Shown here in pieces: positions 18,560 to 27,469 of a DNA stretch of 64,000 nt. Within the stretch, counting starts at the first letter, position 1, and each line of letters starts with the position of its first letter. The position numbers and the translations under genes are program-made. The DNA is from Motiliproteus sp. SC1-56 (GTDB taxonomy: Bacteria; Pseudomonadota; Gammaproteobacteria; Pseudomonadales; Balneatricaceae): positions 124,001 through 188,000 of the forward strand of contig NZ_JAEMGS010000007.1 of NCBI RefSeq assembly GCF_017309075.1, in the 5' to 3' direction. The notes under the pieces were generated by a model that did not search any database, was not told where the DNA came from, and saw nothing but the letters and a program-made list of their open reading frames with translations.

Positions 18560-20596
18560 ATGGCTTTTAACACTGCAATCACCGGCCTCAAGGCCTCTAC
18601 CAACGAGCTGGACGTTACCGGTAACAACATCGCCAACGCCAGTACTGTGGGCTTCAAGGCAGGTCGTACCGAGTTCTCCGACATCTTCACCACCGTCGTG
18701 GTCGGTGCCGGAGCCACCAACAACCCCGGCGCCGGTGTCACCGTCTCCGATATCGCCCAGGACTTCACCGCGGGCACCATCGAGTTCACCAACAACAACC
18801 TGGACCTGGCCATCGACGGTTCCGGCTTCTTCCAGTTGCGCGACTCCCAGGGCGGTGTTACCTACACCCGGGCGGGCGGCTTCGAGCTGGATAAGGACGG
18901 CAACGTGGTCACCAAGAACGGCAAGTTCCTGCAGGGCTTCGGCCTCGACGAGCTGGGCAACCAGCTGCCTGTTGGCAACCTGGCCGTTTCCCAGAAGGAG
19001 AGCGAGCCCCAGAGTACCACCCAGGTGGACCTCTCCTTCAACATCGACTCCCGGGACGAGGCCGAAGCCCTGCTGCGCCCGTACAACCCAGACGATGCCA
19101 AGACCTATACCTTCAGCAACAGCAGCCGGATCTTTGACAGCCTGGGTAACCAGCATACCCTCAAGCTGGACATGGTGGAGATGGCGCCCCGCTTCGAGCG
19201 CCAGGAATACACCTTCACCGGTGATCCTTCTCCCGCCGGCACCGTGCCCGACGTTTCGTTGAGCATCGCCGGTCTGCCCATCGGGCCGTTCTCCGTGCCT
19301 TACACCGCCGGTGACGTCGCCTCGGCGGCCAAGGCTGCACTGGACGCCGCCAAGAGCGATCCCTCGATCGACTTCGATAGCCGCATCAAGAGCGTCAGCG
19401 TCGTCGGCAATGCCCTGGTGGTGGATTACTTTGCCTCCGCCGGTGAGGTGGACGAGCTGGACGTGCTGGTTACCGGTGGTACCTACCCGGATCCGACCGT
19501 CCGCTCTTTTGACGGTGAAAACGCCATCAACGCGCGGGAGCAGCAGGCGATTGATCTGTTGCCGGCGGACCCGAGCATCGCCCCCAACTCCACCATTAGC
19601 TTTGGCGGCGTCGACATTACCATCCAGCCCGGTGACACCGGAGACGATATTGCCCTGGCCATCGCCCGGGAAGAGAACGCCATCATTGAGCGCAACCCGG
19701 ATATCGAATCGGTGTCGGTCGACCCGAATAACGACCAGCGCATCGTGGTGACCTACAAGCCTGAGCTGGGGGATCAGCCGGAGCTGGCGATTGATGATTC
19801 GAGCCTGGCGGTGGGGGTCTACTCTCAGCCTGACGCGGGGGTCGCGTCCAACCCCTCTGCCCTGGCCGAGCTGGAAGCGGGCGACAACAGCTACCAGGGG
19901 GTTTACCAGCTTTACGCCTACCTCGATGGGGAGGAGCTCCTGGATATCGGCGCGGACATTCCCTTTGTCAACGGTGACGGCACCGAGCCCGGACCGATCC
20001 CGATCGAGTTCGATACCACCACCGGTGCGTTGCTGCGGGTCAACGGGCAGAACGTGGGCAGCGACGGCCAGGCGCCGCTGATTTCCATCCTCGGGGCGGA
20101 TCCGACCATTCCGGAATCCGAGCAGCGCCGCACCTCCAGCGATAACAACCCGCGTAACGACCTGCAGCTGGATCTGACCGGCACCACCCAGTTCGCCTCC
20201 GAGTCGATCGTCAAGGCCTCGAGCCAGAATGGTTTCACCAAGGGGGACTTGATCGGGGTGAGCTTCGCCGAGGACGGCACCATGGTCGCCAGCTTCAGCA
20301 ACGGCCAGAACACCAACCTGGGTATCGTGGCCCTGGCCACGTTCGAGAACCAGGGGGGCTTGCAGCCGACCGGCAACACCGAGTGGAGCGCTACCCTGGA
20401 TTCCGGGCAGGCGATCCTCAACCCGCCCGGGTCCGGTCTGAACGGCGCCCTGCGCTCTTCGGCGCTGGAGCAGTCCAACGTGGACCTCTCCGAGGAGCTG
20501 GTGGCCCTGATCGAGGCGCAGCGTAACTTCCAGGCCAACTCCAAGACCCTGCAGACAGAGAACTCGGTAACCCAGACCATTCTGCAGATCCAGTAA
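18560..20596 (+). CDS. flgE: Flagellar hook protein FlgE (enlarged)
   Basis: FlgE is the hook subunit. The conserved ends are clear: ITGLKASTNELDVTGNNIANASTVGFK at the N terminus and LDLSEELVALIEAQRNFQANSKTLQ-type sequence at the C terminus. At 678 residues it is well above the ~400-460 of E. coli and Pseudomonas. The extra length lies in the surface-exposed middle. There, two segments (about 232-320 and 343-425) share a pattern: a short beta stretch, a helix rich in Ala/Asp, then a Val-rich beta hairpin. They look like a duplicated module. It is last in its operon; a terminator follows. Confidence 0.95.
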   Translation: MAFNTAITGLKASTNELDVTGNNIANASTVGFKAGRTEFSDIFTTVVVGAGATNNPGAGVTVSDIAQDFTAGTIEFTNNNLDLAIDGSGFFQLRDSQGGVTYTRAGGFELDKDGNVVTKNGKFLQGFGLDELGNQLPVGNLAVSQKESEPQSTTQVDLSFNIDSRDEAEALLRPYNPDDAKTYTFSNSSRIFDSLGNQHTLKLDMVEMAPRFERQEYTFTGDPSPAGTVPDVSLSIAGLPIGPFSVPYTAGDVASAAKAALDAAKSDPSIDFDSRIKSVSVVGNALVVDYFASAGEVDELDVLVTGGTYPDPTVRSFDGENAINAREQQAIDLLPADPSIAPNSTISFGGVDITIQPGDTGDDIALAIAREENAIIERNPDIESVSVDPNNDQRIVVTYKPELGDQPELAIDDSSLAVGVYSQPDAGVASNPSALAELEAGDNSYQGVYQLYAYLDGEELLDIGADIPFVNGDGTEPGPIPIEFDTTTGALLRVNGQNVGSDGQAPLISILGADPTIPESEQRRTSSDNNPRNDLQLDLTGTTQFASESIVKASSQNGFTKGDLIGVSFAEDGTMVASFSNGQNTNLGIVALATFENQGGLQPTGNTEWSATLDSGQAILNPPGSGLNGALRSSALEQSNVDLSEELVALIEAQRNFQANSKTLQTENSVTQTILQIQ

Positions 20597-20640
20597 TCCT
20601 GCCGGGGCCGGCTCTGCCGCGCCCCGCCCGCAGCACCTCA

Positions 20641-20675
20641 GGCACGGTTTGACCCCGCTCAGGCCGTGCTTTTTT
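20641..20675 (+). terminator. Intrinsic terminator after flgE
   Basis: GCACGG (20642-20647) pairs with CCGTGC (20664-20669) across a 16-base loop and is followed by six T. It ends the flgBCDE transcript just before the sigma-54 promoter of flgF. Confidence 0.7.
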
Positions 20676-20691
20676 GCGTGCGCTTAAATGT

Positions 20692-20707
20692 TGGCATCCA
20701 CATTGCA
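20692..20707 (+). promoter_or_regulatory. Sigma-54 promoter of flgFGHIJ
   Basis: TTGGCATCCACATTGCA has GG at 20693-20694 and GC at 20705-20706, ten bases apart. The half-sites are the same TGGCAT and TTGCA seen before flgB. It lies 72 bases before flgF, so the distal rod and ring genes form a second sigma-54 operon. Confidence 0.9.
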
Positions 20708-20778
20708 TTCTCAGTTCTAACGCCGCTCCGTGCCAGTGAGAAAAGGCACGAGGGCAACCAACGAACGAGGGGGATGTA

Positions 20779-21522
20779 ATGGACAAACTGATGTACCTGT
20801 CGATGACCGGGGCCACGGAGGCGATGCTGGCGCAGACCTCCCATGCCAACAACCTGGCCAACGTCCGCACCACCGGTTTCAAGGCCGACCTGGCCCAGGC
20901 CCGCGCCATGCCCGTGATCGGCGAGGGTTATCAGAGCCGGGTTTACGCCATGACCGAACGTCCGGCCAGCGACCTCAGCCACGGTACCCTCAATCCCACC
21001 GGCCGCGACCTGGATGTGGCCATCGACGGCGACGGCTGGCTGGCGGTGCAGCGCCCGGACGGCAGCGAGGCCTACAGCCGGGCCGGAGAGCTGCATATTG
21101 ATGCCACCGGGCAACTGCTGACAGGCAGAGGTTTGCCGCTTTTGGGCGAGGGCGGCCCCATCTTTTTGCCGCCGGCAGCCAAGGTGGACATCGGCCATGA
21201 CGGCACCATCAGCGTGCGGGCCCAGGGCGATGCGCCTAACGCCCTGGCGGTGGTGGATCGGATCAAGCTGGTCAACCCCAATCCGGCCGATCTGGTGAAG
21301 GGGGCTGACGGCCTGATGCAGCTGGAGAACGGCGGGGCTGCGCTGCTGGACGAAGGGGTCAAGCTGGCCAGTGGCTATCTGGAGAGCAGCAACGTCAACG
21401 CGGTCAGCGAGCTGACCTCAATCATCGACCTATCGCGCCGTTTCGAGATGAACCTGAAGATGCTCACCGATGCCCGGGATAACGCCGATTCGGCGGCACG
21501 GGTATTGCAGAATCTGGGTTAA
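20779..21522 (+). CDS. flgF: Flagellar basal-body rod protein FlgF
   Basis: FlgF is a distal/proximal rod subunit of 247 residues. It opens with MDKLMYLSMTGATEAMLAQTSHANNLANVRTTGFK-type sequence and closes with a rod C-terminal helix (VSELTSIIDLSRRFEMNLKML). An FlgF/G/E-like beta domain (GRDLDVAIDGDGWLAVQ) lies in between. A strong ribosome site (GAGGGGG) precedes the ATG. It is the first gene downstream of the sigma-54 site. Confidence 0.96.
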   Translation: MDKLMYLSMTGATEAMLAQTSHANNLANVRTTGFKADLAQARAMPVIGEGYQSRVYAMTERPASDLSHGTLNPTGRDLDVAIDGDGWLAVQRPDGSEAYSRAGELHIDATGQLLTGRGLPLLGEGGPIFLPPAAKVDIGHDGTISVRAQGDAPNALAVVDRIKLVNPNPADLVKGADGLMQLENGGAALLDEGVKLASGYLESSNVNAVSELTSIIDLSRRFEMNLKMLTDARDNADSAARVLQNLG

Positions 21523-21583
21523 GGGTTTCAAGCTGATTTTTGCGTCGCGCTGAGAGGGCGCGGCCAGTAAGGGGAAGGAATTT

Positions 21584-22369
21584 ATGCAAGGTGCACTTTT
21601 CGTAGCCAAAACCGGCCTGGCGGCCCAGGATACCGCCCTGCGGGTGGTCTCCAACAACCTGGCCAACGCCAACACCGACGGTTTCAAGCGCGACCGGGCG
21701 GTGTTTGAAGACCTGCTCTACCAGGTGCAGCGTCAGCCGGGCGCCCAGTCCTCCAACAACACCGAGCTGCCCTCGGGGTTTCAGCTGGGTACCGGGGTGC
21801 GCACCGTGGGTACCCAGAAAATCTTCACCCAGGGCACCCTGGAGATCACCGAACAGAACCTGGACCTGGCGATCGAAGGGGATGGGTTCTTTCAGGTGAC
21901 TCAGCCTGACGGGACCATCTCCTACACCCGTCACGGCCAGTTCCAGCTCAACCAGAACGGCGATGTGGTCACCGCCGAGGGCTTTTTGCTGGAGCCGCAG
22001 CTGAATATTCCCGCGGACACCACCTCCCTCACCATCGGGGTCGACGGCGTGGTCTCCCTGGCCCAGGGCTCCACCGGCACCGCCACCCAGGTGGGCACCA
22101 TTGAGCTGGCCCATTTCACCAACCCTGCCGGCCTGCAGGCGATCGGTAGCAACCAGTTTATCGAGACGGTGGCCAGCGGTGCGCCCACCATCGGCCAGCC
22201 CGGCCTGGACGGCCTGGGCCAGGTGGTGCAGGGAGCGCTGGAGAACTCCAACGTGAACTCGGTGGAGGAGCTGGTGGAGATGATCACGGTACAGCGGGCG
22301 TTCGAGATGAACTCCAAGGTGATCTCCACCGCCGACCAGATGCTCTCCTTCGTCACCCAGCAGCTTTAA
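21584..22369 (+). CDS. flgG: Flagellar distal rod protein FlgG
   Basis: FlgG forms the distal rod. It is 261 residues, the typical length. Features are the N-terminal AKTGLAAQDTALRVVSNNLANANTDGFKRDR, the QNLDLAIEGDGFFQV core motif, and the C-terminal VEELVEMITVQRAFEMNSKVISTADQML. The protein is one of the most conserved axial subunits. It is preceded by AAGGGGAAGG and followed by flgH 26 bases later. Confidence 0.98.
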   Translation: MQGALFVAKTGLAAQDTALRVVSNNLANANTDGFKRDRAVFEDLLYQVQRQPGAQSSNNTELPSGFQLGTGVRTVGTQKIFTQGTLEITEQNLDLAIEGDGFFQVTQPDGTISYTRHGQFQLNQNGDVVTAEGFLLEPQLNIPADTTSLTIGVDGVVSLAQGSTGTATQVGTIELAHFTNPAGLQAIGSNQFIETVASGAPTIGQPGLDGLGQVVQGALENSNVNSVEELVEMITVQRAFEMNSKVISTADQMLSFVTQQL

Positions 22370-22395
22370 CCTGAAAACCGGGCGGGACCGTTGAT

Positions 22396-23085
22396 ATGAA
22401 ACTCACAGGGCTAAAACAGATCCTCGTACTGGGGCTGGCGCTCGGGCTCCTGAGCGGCTGCGTCAGCAAGCCGCCGCGCCCGGACAACCCCTACTACGCG
22501 CCGGTGCCGCCGGCGGCGATGATGCCGCCCAAGCCCGTTAACGGTTCCATCTACCAGGCCGGCCACGGCCTCTCCCTGTACGAGGACAGCAATGCACGGC
22601 GGGTGGGGGACATCATCACCGTGGTCCTGACCGAGCGCACCCAGGCCAGCAAGAGCGCCGAGAACGAGGTGGACAAGAGCAGCAGCGTCGAAATCGCCAC
22701 TCCCCAGGTGCTGGGCAAGGAGCTGACCGTGTTCGGAAAGCCCCTCTCCGCCACCCTGGATGGAGGCACCCGCAGCTTCGAAGGCGAGAGCGAGGCGACC
22801 CAGAACAACAGCCTGAGCGGCAACATCACCGTGACGGTGGCGAACGTGCTGCCCAACGGCAATCTGCTGGTGCGGGGGGAGAAGTGGATGACCCTCACCT
22901 CCGGCGAGGAGTACATCCGCATCAGCGGTCTGGTGCGGCCCCAGGACATTCGCCCGGATAACACCCTGGACTCCACCCGTCTGGCCGATGCCCGCATCAC
23001 TTACAGCGGCACCGGTGGGTTCCACGACGCCAGCCAGATGGGCTGGCTCACCAAGTTCTTCTACAGCCCCCTTTGGCCCTTCTGA
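22396..23085 (+). CDS. flgH: Flagellar L-ring lipoprotein FlgH
   Basis: FlgH builds the outer-membrane L ring around the distal rod. The 229-residue precursor has a lipoprotein signal ending in the lipobox LLSGC, with Cys22 as the acylated residue. Conserved FlgH segments include [48 protein letters not shown] and the final [14 protein letters not shown]. It is in the flgFGHIJ operon, with flgI starting ten bases after the stop. Confidence 0.97.
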   Translation: MKLTGLKQILVLGLALGLLSGCVSKPPRPDNPYYAPVPPAAMMPPKPVNGSIYQAGHGLSLYEDSNARRVGDIITVVLTERTQASKSAENEVDKSSSVEIATPQVLGKELTVFGKPLSATLDGGTRSFEGESEATQNNSLSGNITVTVANVLPNGNLLVRGEKWMTLTSGEEYIRISGLVRPQDIRPDNTLDSTRLADARITYSGTGGFHDASQMGWLTKFFYSPLWPF

Positions 23086-23095
23086 GGACGCTAGG

Positions 23096-24205
23096 ATGTT
23101 TGGATTTGCCGACAAACTGAAACTCGTCGCCGCCACCCTGGTGCTGGGACTGCTGGCCGGCACTGCCCAGGCGGAGCGGCTCAAGGATATCGCCTCGGTG
23201 GCCGGGGTGCGCACCAACCAGCTGGTGGGCTACGGACTGGTGGTCGGCCTGAGCGGCACCGGCGATGGCGGCAGTTTTACTTCCCAGACCTTCAAGAACA
23301 TGCTGGCCCAGTTCGGGGTGACGTTGCCGCCGGGGATCAGCCCGCAGTCGGACAACATCGCCGCGGTGGCGATCCACGCCGAACTGCCGCCCTTCGCCAA
23401 GCCGGGACAGACCCTGGACATCACCGTCTCCTCCATCGGCGATGCCAGCAGCCTGCGCGGCGGCAGCCTCCTGCTGGCGCCGCTCAAGGGGGCCGACGGC
23501 AATGTTTACGCCGTGGCCCAGGGCAACCTGGTGGTCGGCGGACTTGGCGTCGAGGGGGCCGATGGCTCCCGGGTCACCGTCAACGTGCCCAGCGTAGGCC
23601 GCATCCCCAACGGCGCCACCGTGGAGCGCTCCGTGCCCTCGCCTTTCGCCCAGGGTGACCACCTGGTGCTGAACCTGCACAACGCCGATTTCACCACCGC
23701 CCGGCGAGTGGCAGAGCGCATCAACCAGCTGCTGGGGCCGGACGTGGCCCAGTCCCTGGACGCCACCTCGGTACGGGTGCGCGCGCCCCGCAACGCGGAC
23801 CAGCGGGTCACCTACCTCTCGGTGCTGGAAAACCTGGAAGTGACGCCTGCCGAAGAGGTGGCCAAGGTGATCATCAACTCCCGAACCGGGACGATTATTA
23901 TCGGTCAGAACGTGCGAGTCTCCCCGGTGGCCATCACCCACGGCAGCCTCACGGTCTCCATCATCGAGGACGTGGTGGTGGACCAGCCCGAGGGGTTCTC
24001 CGAGGGCACGACCGTGGTGGCGCCGCGCAGCGGCATCGAGGTGGATGAGGACAGCGGTCACATGTTCACCTTCAAGCCCGGTGCGTCCCTGGACGAGATC
24101 GTCGAGGCGATCAACAACGTCGGCGCGGCGCCGGGGGATTTGATGGCGATCCTGGAAGCGCTGAAGCAGTCCGGGGCGCTGAAGGCTGAACTGGTGGTGA
24201 TTTAA
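23096..24205 (+). CDS. flgI: Flagellar P-ring protein FlgI
   Basis: FlgI forms the periplasmic P ring. The ATG at 23096, with GAGG upstream, gives 369 residues starting with a Sec signal peptide ([17 protein letters not shown], cleaved before ERLKDIA). A longer frame overlapping flgH is not needed. Family hallmarks are [21 protein letters not shown], the [19 protein letters not shown] region and [14 protein letters not shown]. Its chaperone FlgA is encoded upstream of cheV. flgJ follows with a 14-base gap. Confidence 0.97.
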   Translation: MFGFADKLKLVAATLVLGLLAGTAQAERLKDIASVAGVRTNQLVGYGLVVGLSGTGDGGSFTSQTFKNMLAQFGVTLPPGISPQSDNIAAVAIHAELPPFAKPGQTLDITVSSIGDASSLRGGSLLLAPLKGADGNVYAVAQGNLVVGGLGVEGADGSRVTVNVPSVGRIPNGATVERSVPSPFAQGDHLVLNLHNADFTTARRVAERINQLLGPDVAQSLDATSVRVRAPRNADQRVTYLSVLENLEVTPAEEVAKVIINSRTGTIIIGQNVRVSPVAITHGSLTVSIIEDVVVDQPEGFSEGTTVVAPRSGIEVDEDSGHMFTFKPGASLDEIVEAINNVGAAPGDLMAILEALKQSGALKAELVVI

Positions 24206-24219
24206 CGAGGGCCGGCACG

Positions 24220-25308
24220 GTGGCGGACAAAGACTTTTCGATACGCTCCTACGCAGACCTGCAGGGGCTCGATCAGCTCAAGCTAAAGGCCAAGAACAAC
24301 GACCCCGAGGCGTTGGAGGCGGTGGCCAAGCAGTTCGAGTCGCTGTTTCTCAACATGCTGCTCAAGAACATGCGCAAAGCCAACGAGTCCTTCAACCAGG
24401 ACGGCCTGTTCAACAGCAGCCAGAGCAAGTTCTACGAGCAGATGCTGGACCAGGAGCTGAGCGTCTCCCTCAGCCAGGGGCAGGGGATCGGGCTCAGCGA
24501 GGTGCTGGTGCGCCAGCTCAGCCCCAAGTCGGCGATGAAGACCGCGCCTCAGCCCTCTACCCGGCCGGAGTTTGACCGGGCCCTGGAGCGCACCGCCCGC
24601 AGCGCGGTCGAGGCGATGCTCAAGCAGTCGTCATCCTCCGAGCAGGCGCCCGGTGAAGCCCCCGGGCCGCTGCCGGCCGCGACCCTGGCGGCGCAGCGGG
24701 ATTCCGGCGTGGAGCGTCCGCTGCCGGCGGCTCCCGGCCCCGCCCGTTTCGAGAGCCCCGAGCGCCTCGGCAGCCCTGAGCGTTTGGACAGCCCTGAGCG
24801 TTTGGACAGCCCCGTGCGCTTCGACAGCCCCGAGAACTTCGTGCGCACCCTCTACCCCACGGCGCAGAAAGTCGCCGCCGACCTGGGGGTGGACCCCAAG
24901 GTGCTGGTGGCGCAGTCAGCGCTGGAGACCGGTTGGGGCCGGCATGTACCGCTCAAGCCCGACGGCAGCAGCAGCCACAACCTCTTCGGCATCAAGGCCG
25001 ATGAGCGCTGGTCCGGGGAGCGGGTGCAGGTCGGTACCCTGGAGTATCGCAACGGTATCGCCCAGCGCGAGCAGGCGAGCTTTCGCGCCTACGGCTCCTA
25101 CGAGGAGAGCCTGCGTGACTACGCCGACTTTATCAGCCGCAGCGCCCGCTACCAGGGCGCGCTGGCACAGGCCCACGACGGTGAGCGCTACCTGCAGCAG
25201 CTGCAGGAGGCGGGCTACGCCACCGACCCGGATTATGCCCGCAAAATCACTGGAATTATGGGCAGCGAGCTGCTGTTGACGGCGCTCGCTGAAACTAAAG
25301 AAATCTGA
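24220..25308 (+). CDS. flgJ: Rod-cap peptidoglycan hydrolase FlgJ
   Basis: FlgJ is a bifunctional protein. The N-terminal domain (about 1-110, AKQFESLFLNMLLKNMRKANES) caps the growing rod. The C-terminal GH73-type glucosaminidase (about 205-362, LVAQSALETGWGRHV) opens the peptidoglycan; the Glu in ALETGWG is the expected acid. At 362 residues it exceeds E. coli FlgJ (313), mostly in the linker. That linker holds a heptapeptide repeat (residues 177-207). The start is GTG. It is the last gene of the flgF operon, and the sigma-28 promoter of flgK lies over its 3' end. Confidence 0.95.
   Translation: MADKDFSIRSYADLQGLDQLKLKAKNNDPEALEAVAKQFESLFLNMLLKNMRKANESFNQDGLFNSSQSKFYEQMLDQELSVSLSQGQGIGLSEVLVRQLSPKSAMKTAPQPSTRPEFDRALERTARSAVEAMLKQSSSSEQAPGEAPGPLPAATLAAQRDSGVERPLPAAPGPARFESPERLGSPERLDSPERLDSPVRFDSPENFVRTLYPTAQKVAADLGVDPKVLVAQSALETGWGRHVPLKPDGSSSHNLFGIKADERWSGERVQVGTLEYRNGIAQREQASFRAYGSYEESLRDYADFISRSARYQGALAQAHDGERYLQQLQEAGYATDPDYARKITGIMGSELLLTALAETKEI
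24748..24840 (+). repeat. 21-bp in-frame tandem repeat in the FlgJ linker
   Basis: About four and a half copies of a 21-base unit encode the heptapeptide pattern x-SPERLD (SPERLG, SPERLD, SPERLD, SPVRFD, SPENF). Units 2 and 3 are nearly identical in DNA (AGCCCTGAGCGTTTGGAC), which suggests recent slippage or unequal crossing-over. Any change in copy number stays in frame and alters only the distance between the rod-cap and hydrolase domains. Confidence 0.9.
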
Positions 25309-25322
25309 GTCGCGGCCGATAA
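25296..25322 (+). promoter_or_regulatory. Sigma-28 (FliA) promoter of flgKL
   Basis: TAAAGAAA (25296-25303), an 11-base spacer and a perfect GCCGATAA (25315-25322) match the FliA consensus. The -35 box overlaps the last codons of flgJ. It places flgK and flgL in the late class, consistent with export after the hook is complete. Confidence 0.88.
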
Positions 25323-25442
25323 AAAGAGGAAGCCGGTAAGCGGGTAACGACCCCGCCACAGACCGGTAAGCGGAATGTCCCACGCAGACCTTTCCACGCT
25401 TTCCTCGGCCCGCTCGCTGCGGTATTTACACAGGAGAACGCT

Positions 25443-27467
25443 ATGGCCGGTTTGCTCAGCATTGGCCTCCAGGCACTGAACGTTAATCAGCAGGCGCTGA
25501 ACACGGCGGGGCAGAACATTGCCAACGTCAACGTGGAGGGCTACAGCCGCCAGCGGGTGGAGTTTTCTACCCGCCAGGCGCCCGAGCAGGGGGTGCAGGT
25601 GGTGACCGTGCAACGGGTGGCCGACCTGTTTGCCACCCGCCAGCTGTGGATCGACACCTCTGCCGCCGCCAGCTCCCAGGTCTTCCTGGGTAAGGCCAGC
25701 CAGATGGACAACCTGCTGGCCAACAGCAACACCAGCATCTCCGCCGCCCTGGACGAGTTCTTCGGCGCCCTGCAGACCGGCGTCGACGACCCCACCTCCA
25801 TCCCCAACCGGGAGGTGATCCTGGCCCAGTCGGAAGCCCTGGTGCGCCGCTTTCGCGACCTGGACCAATTGATCACCCAGCAGAACACCGACATCACCAA
25901 CCAGGCCGGCACCCTGGCCCAGCAGTCGAACATCCTCGTCAAGGAGATCGCCCAGCTCAACGAGAAGATCTCCCTGGCCGTGGCCCGCCAGGAGCCGGCC
26001 AACGAGCTCAAGGACCAGCGCGAGGAGTTGGTGCGTGAGCTCTCCGAAATGATCGGCGTTACCGTGCAGAGCAGTGGCGAGAACGACGATATCAACCTCT
26101 TTATCGGCAACGGCCAGCCCCTCGTGGTGGGCAACCAGCCCAGCGAGATCAAGATTCTGCCGGGGGATCCGGACCCGGACGACCTGCAGGTGGTGGTCAA
26201 GGTCGCCAGCCGCGAGATCGAGGTGGGCGATGATATCCGCTCCGGCGAGCTGGGTGGGCTGTTGCAGTACCGCGAAGAGGTGCTCAAGCCGGCCTGGAAC
26301 GAGCTGGGACGGCTGGCGATGGTGCTTTCCGACACCATGAATAGCCAGCACAAGAAAGGAATGGACCTGGACGGCAACCTGGGCATCGATATGTTCAAGG
26401 ATCTGAGCTTAAGCGGCCAGGTCCGGGCCGCTAAGGGCAACGAGACCGATCTTGTGTCCCAACATCTGAAAATCACCGATGCCAGCAAGCTCAAGGCCAG
26501 CGACTACACCCTGACCTTCAACGGTTCCGGCGGCTTTACCCTGATTCGCGAGTCCGACGGTACCCGCATTCCCAGCAGCAGCTTTAAGGTGCAGGCGCCG
26601 GCAGCGGACGGCTCCCAGGCCCCCGGTACCCTCTCCGGCGATCTGGCCAACGGTGAATTGCAGCTCAATATCGACGGTTTCACCCTGTCTATTAAGGGTG
26701 AGGCGGGCTTCACCCAGGGGGATGAACTCCTGATTCAGCCGGTGCGTAACGGCGCCGAGGATATCGAACTCAATATCGCCTCCGGGCGCCAGCTGGCGCT
26801 GGCCTCGCCGATCCGCGGCGAGGCCTCCATCGACAACAGCGGCACCGGCGAGATCGAGTTCCTTGAAGTCACCGACCCCAAGGCGGCGTTTGACAGCACG
26901 GGGCAACTCTCCCCGCCAGCCGAGATCGTCTTCAACAGCGACGGCACCTACAGCGTGTTTGATATCAGCAACCCCGCCGATCCCCAGCCCTACATCCTGG
27001 ATGGTGTGGCGCTGACCGCGCAGCCCTTTACCAGCGGGGAGCCCATTCAGCTGGACGGTTTCGCCGTCACCCTGGCCAACCAGCCGGAGCCCGGGGACCG
27101 CTTCTCCTTTACCTATAATACCGACGGGGTCAGCGACAACCGCAATGCCCTGGCGCTCTCCAACCTGCAGCAGGCCGCTTTGGTCGGCCAGGACGCGAAC
27201 GGCGAGGGCGGCACCTCTTACCAGGATGTCTACGGTCAGTTGGTGGAGCGGGTGGGCACCGAGACCCGGGTGGCCCAGATCAACGCCGCCGCCAATGAGT
27301 CGGTGCTCAAGTCGACCCAGTCGATCCGCGACAGCGTCGCCGGGGTCAACCTGGACGAAGAGGCGGCGAACATCGTCAAATACCAGCAGGCCTACCAGGC
27401 GGCGACCCAGCTGATCAGCACCAGCCGGGACCTGTTCAACACGTTGCTTGGCGCAACCGGAGGCTAA
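25443..27467 (+). CDS. flgK: Flagellar hook-associated protein 1 FlgK
   Basis: FlgK forms the first hook-filament junction layer. The 674-residue protein has the conserved N terminus (LSIGLQALNVNQQALNTAGQNIANVNVEGYSRQRV). It has the D1 helices with AQLNEKISLAVARQEPANELKDQREELVRELSE and the C terminus (VNLDEEAANIVKYQQAYQAATQLISTSRDLFNTLL). Its size is in the upper normal range for this group. It is exported with the help of FlgN. A clean ribosome site (AGGAGAA) precedes the ATG, and flgL follows two bases after the stop. Confidence 0.97.
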   Translation: MAGLLSIGLQALNVNQQALNTAGQNIANVNVEGYSRQRVEFSTRQAPEQGVQVVTVQRVADLFATRQLWIDTSAAASSQVFLGKASQMDNLLANSNTSISAALDEFFGALQTGVDDPTSIPNREVILAQSEALVRRFRDLDQLITQQNTDITNQAGTLAQQSNILVKEIAQLNEKISLAVARQEPANELKDQREELVRELSEMIGVTVQSSGENDDINLFIGNGQPLVVGNQPSEIKILPGDPDPDDLQVVVKVASREIEVGDDIRSGELGGLLQYREEVLKPAWNELGRLAMVLSDTMNSQHKKGMDLDGNLGIDMFKDLSLSGQVRAAKGNETDLVSQHLKITDASKLKASDYTLTFNGSGGFTLIRESDGTRIPSSSFKVQAPAADGSQAPGTLSGDLANGELQLNIDGFTLSIKGEAGFTQGDELLIQPVRNGAEDIELNIASGRQLALASPIRGEASIDNSGTGEIEFLEVTDPKAAFDSTGQLSPPAEIVFNSDGTYSVFDISNPADPQPYILDGVALTAQPFTSGEPIQLDGFAVTLANQPEPGDRFSFTYNTDGVSDNRNALALSNLQQAALVGQDANGEGGTSYQDVYGQLVERVGTETRVAQINAAANESVLKSTQSIRDSVAGVNLDEEAANIVKYQQAYQAATQLISTSRDLFNTLLGATGG

Positions 27468-27469
27468 TC

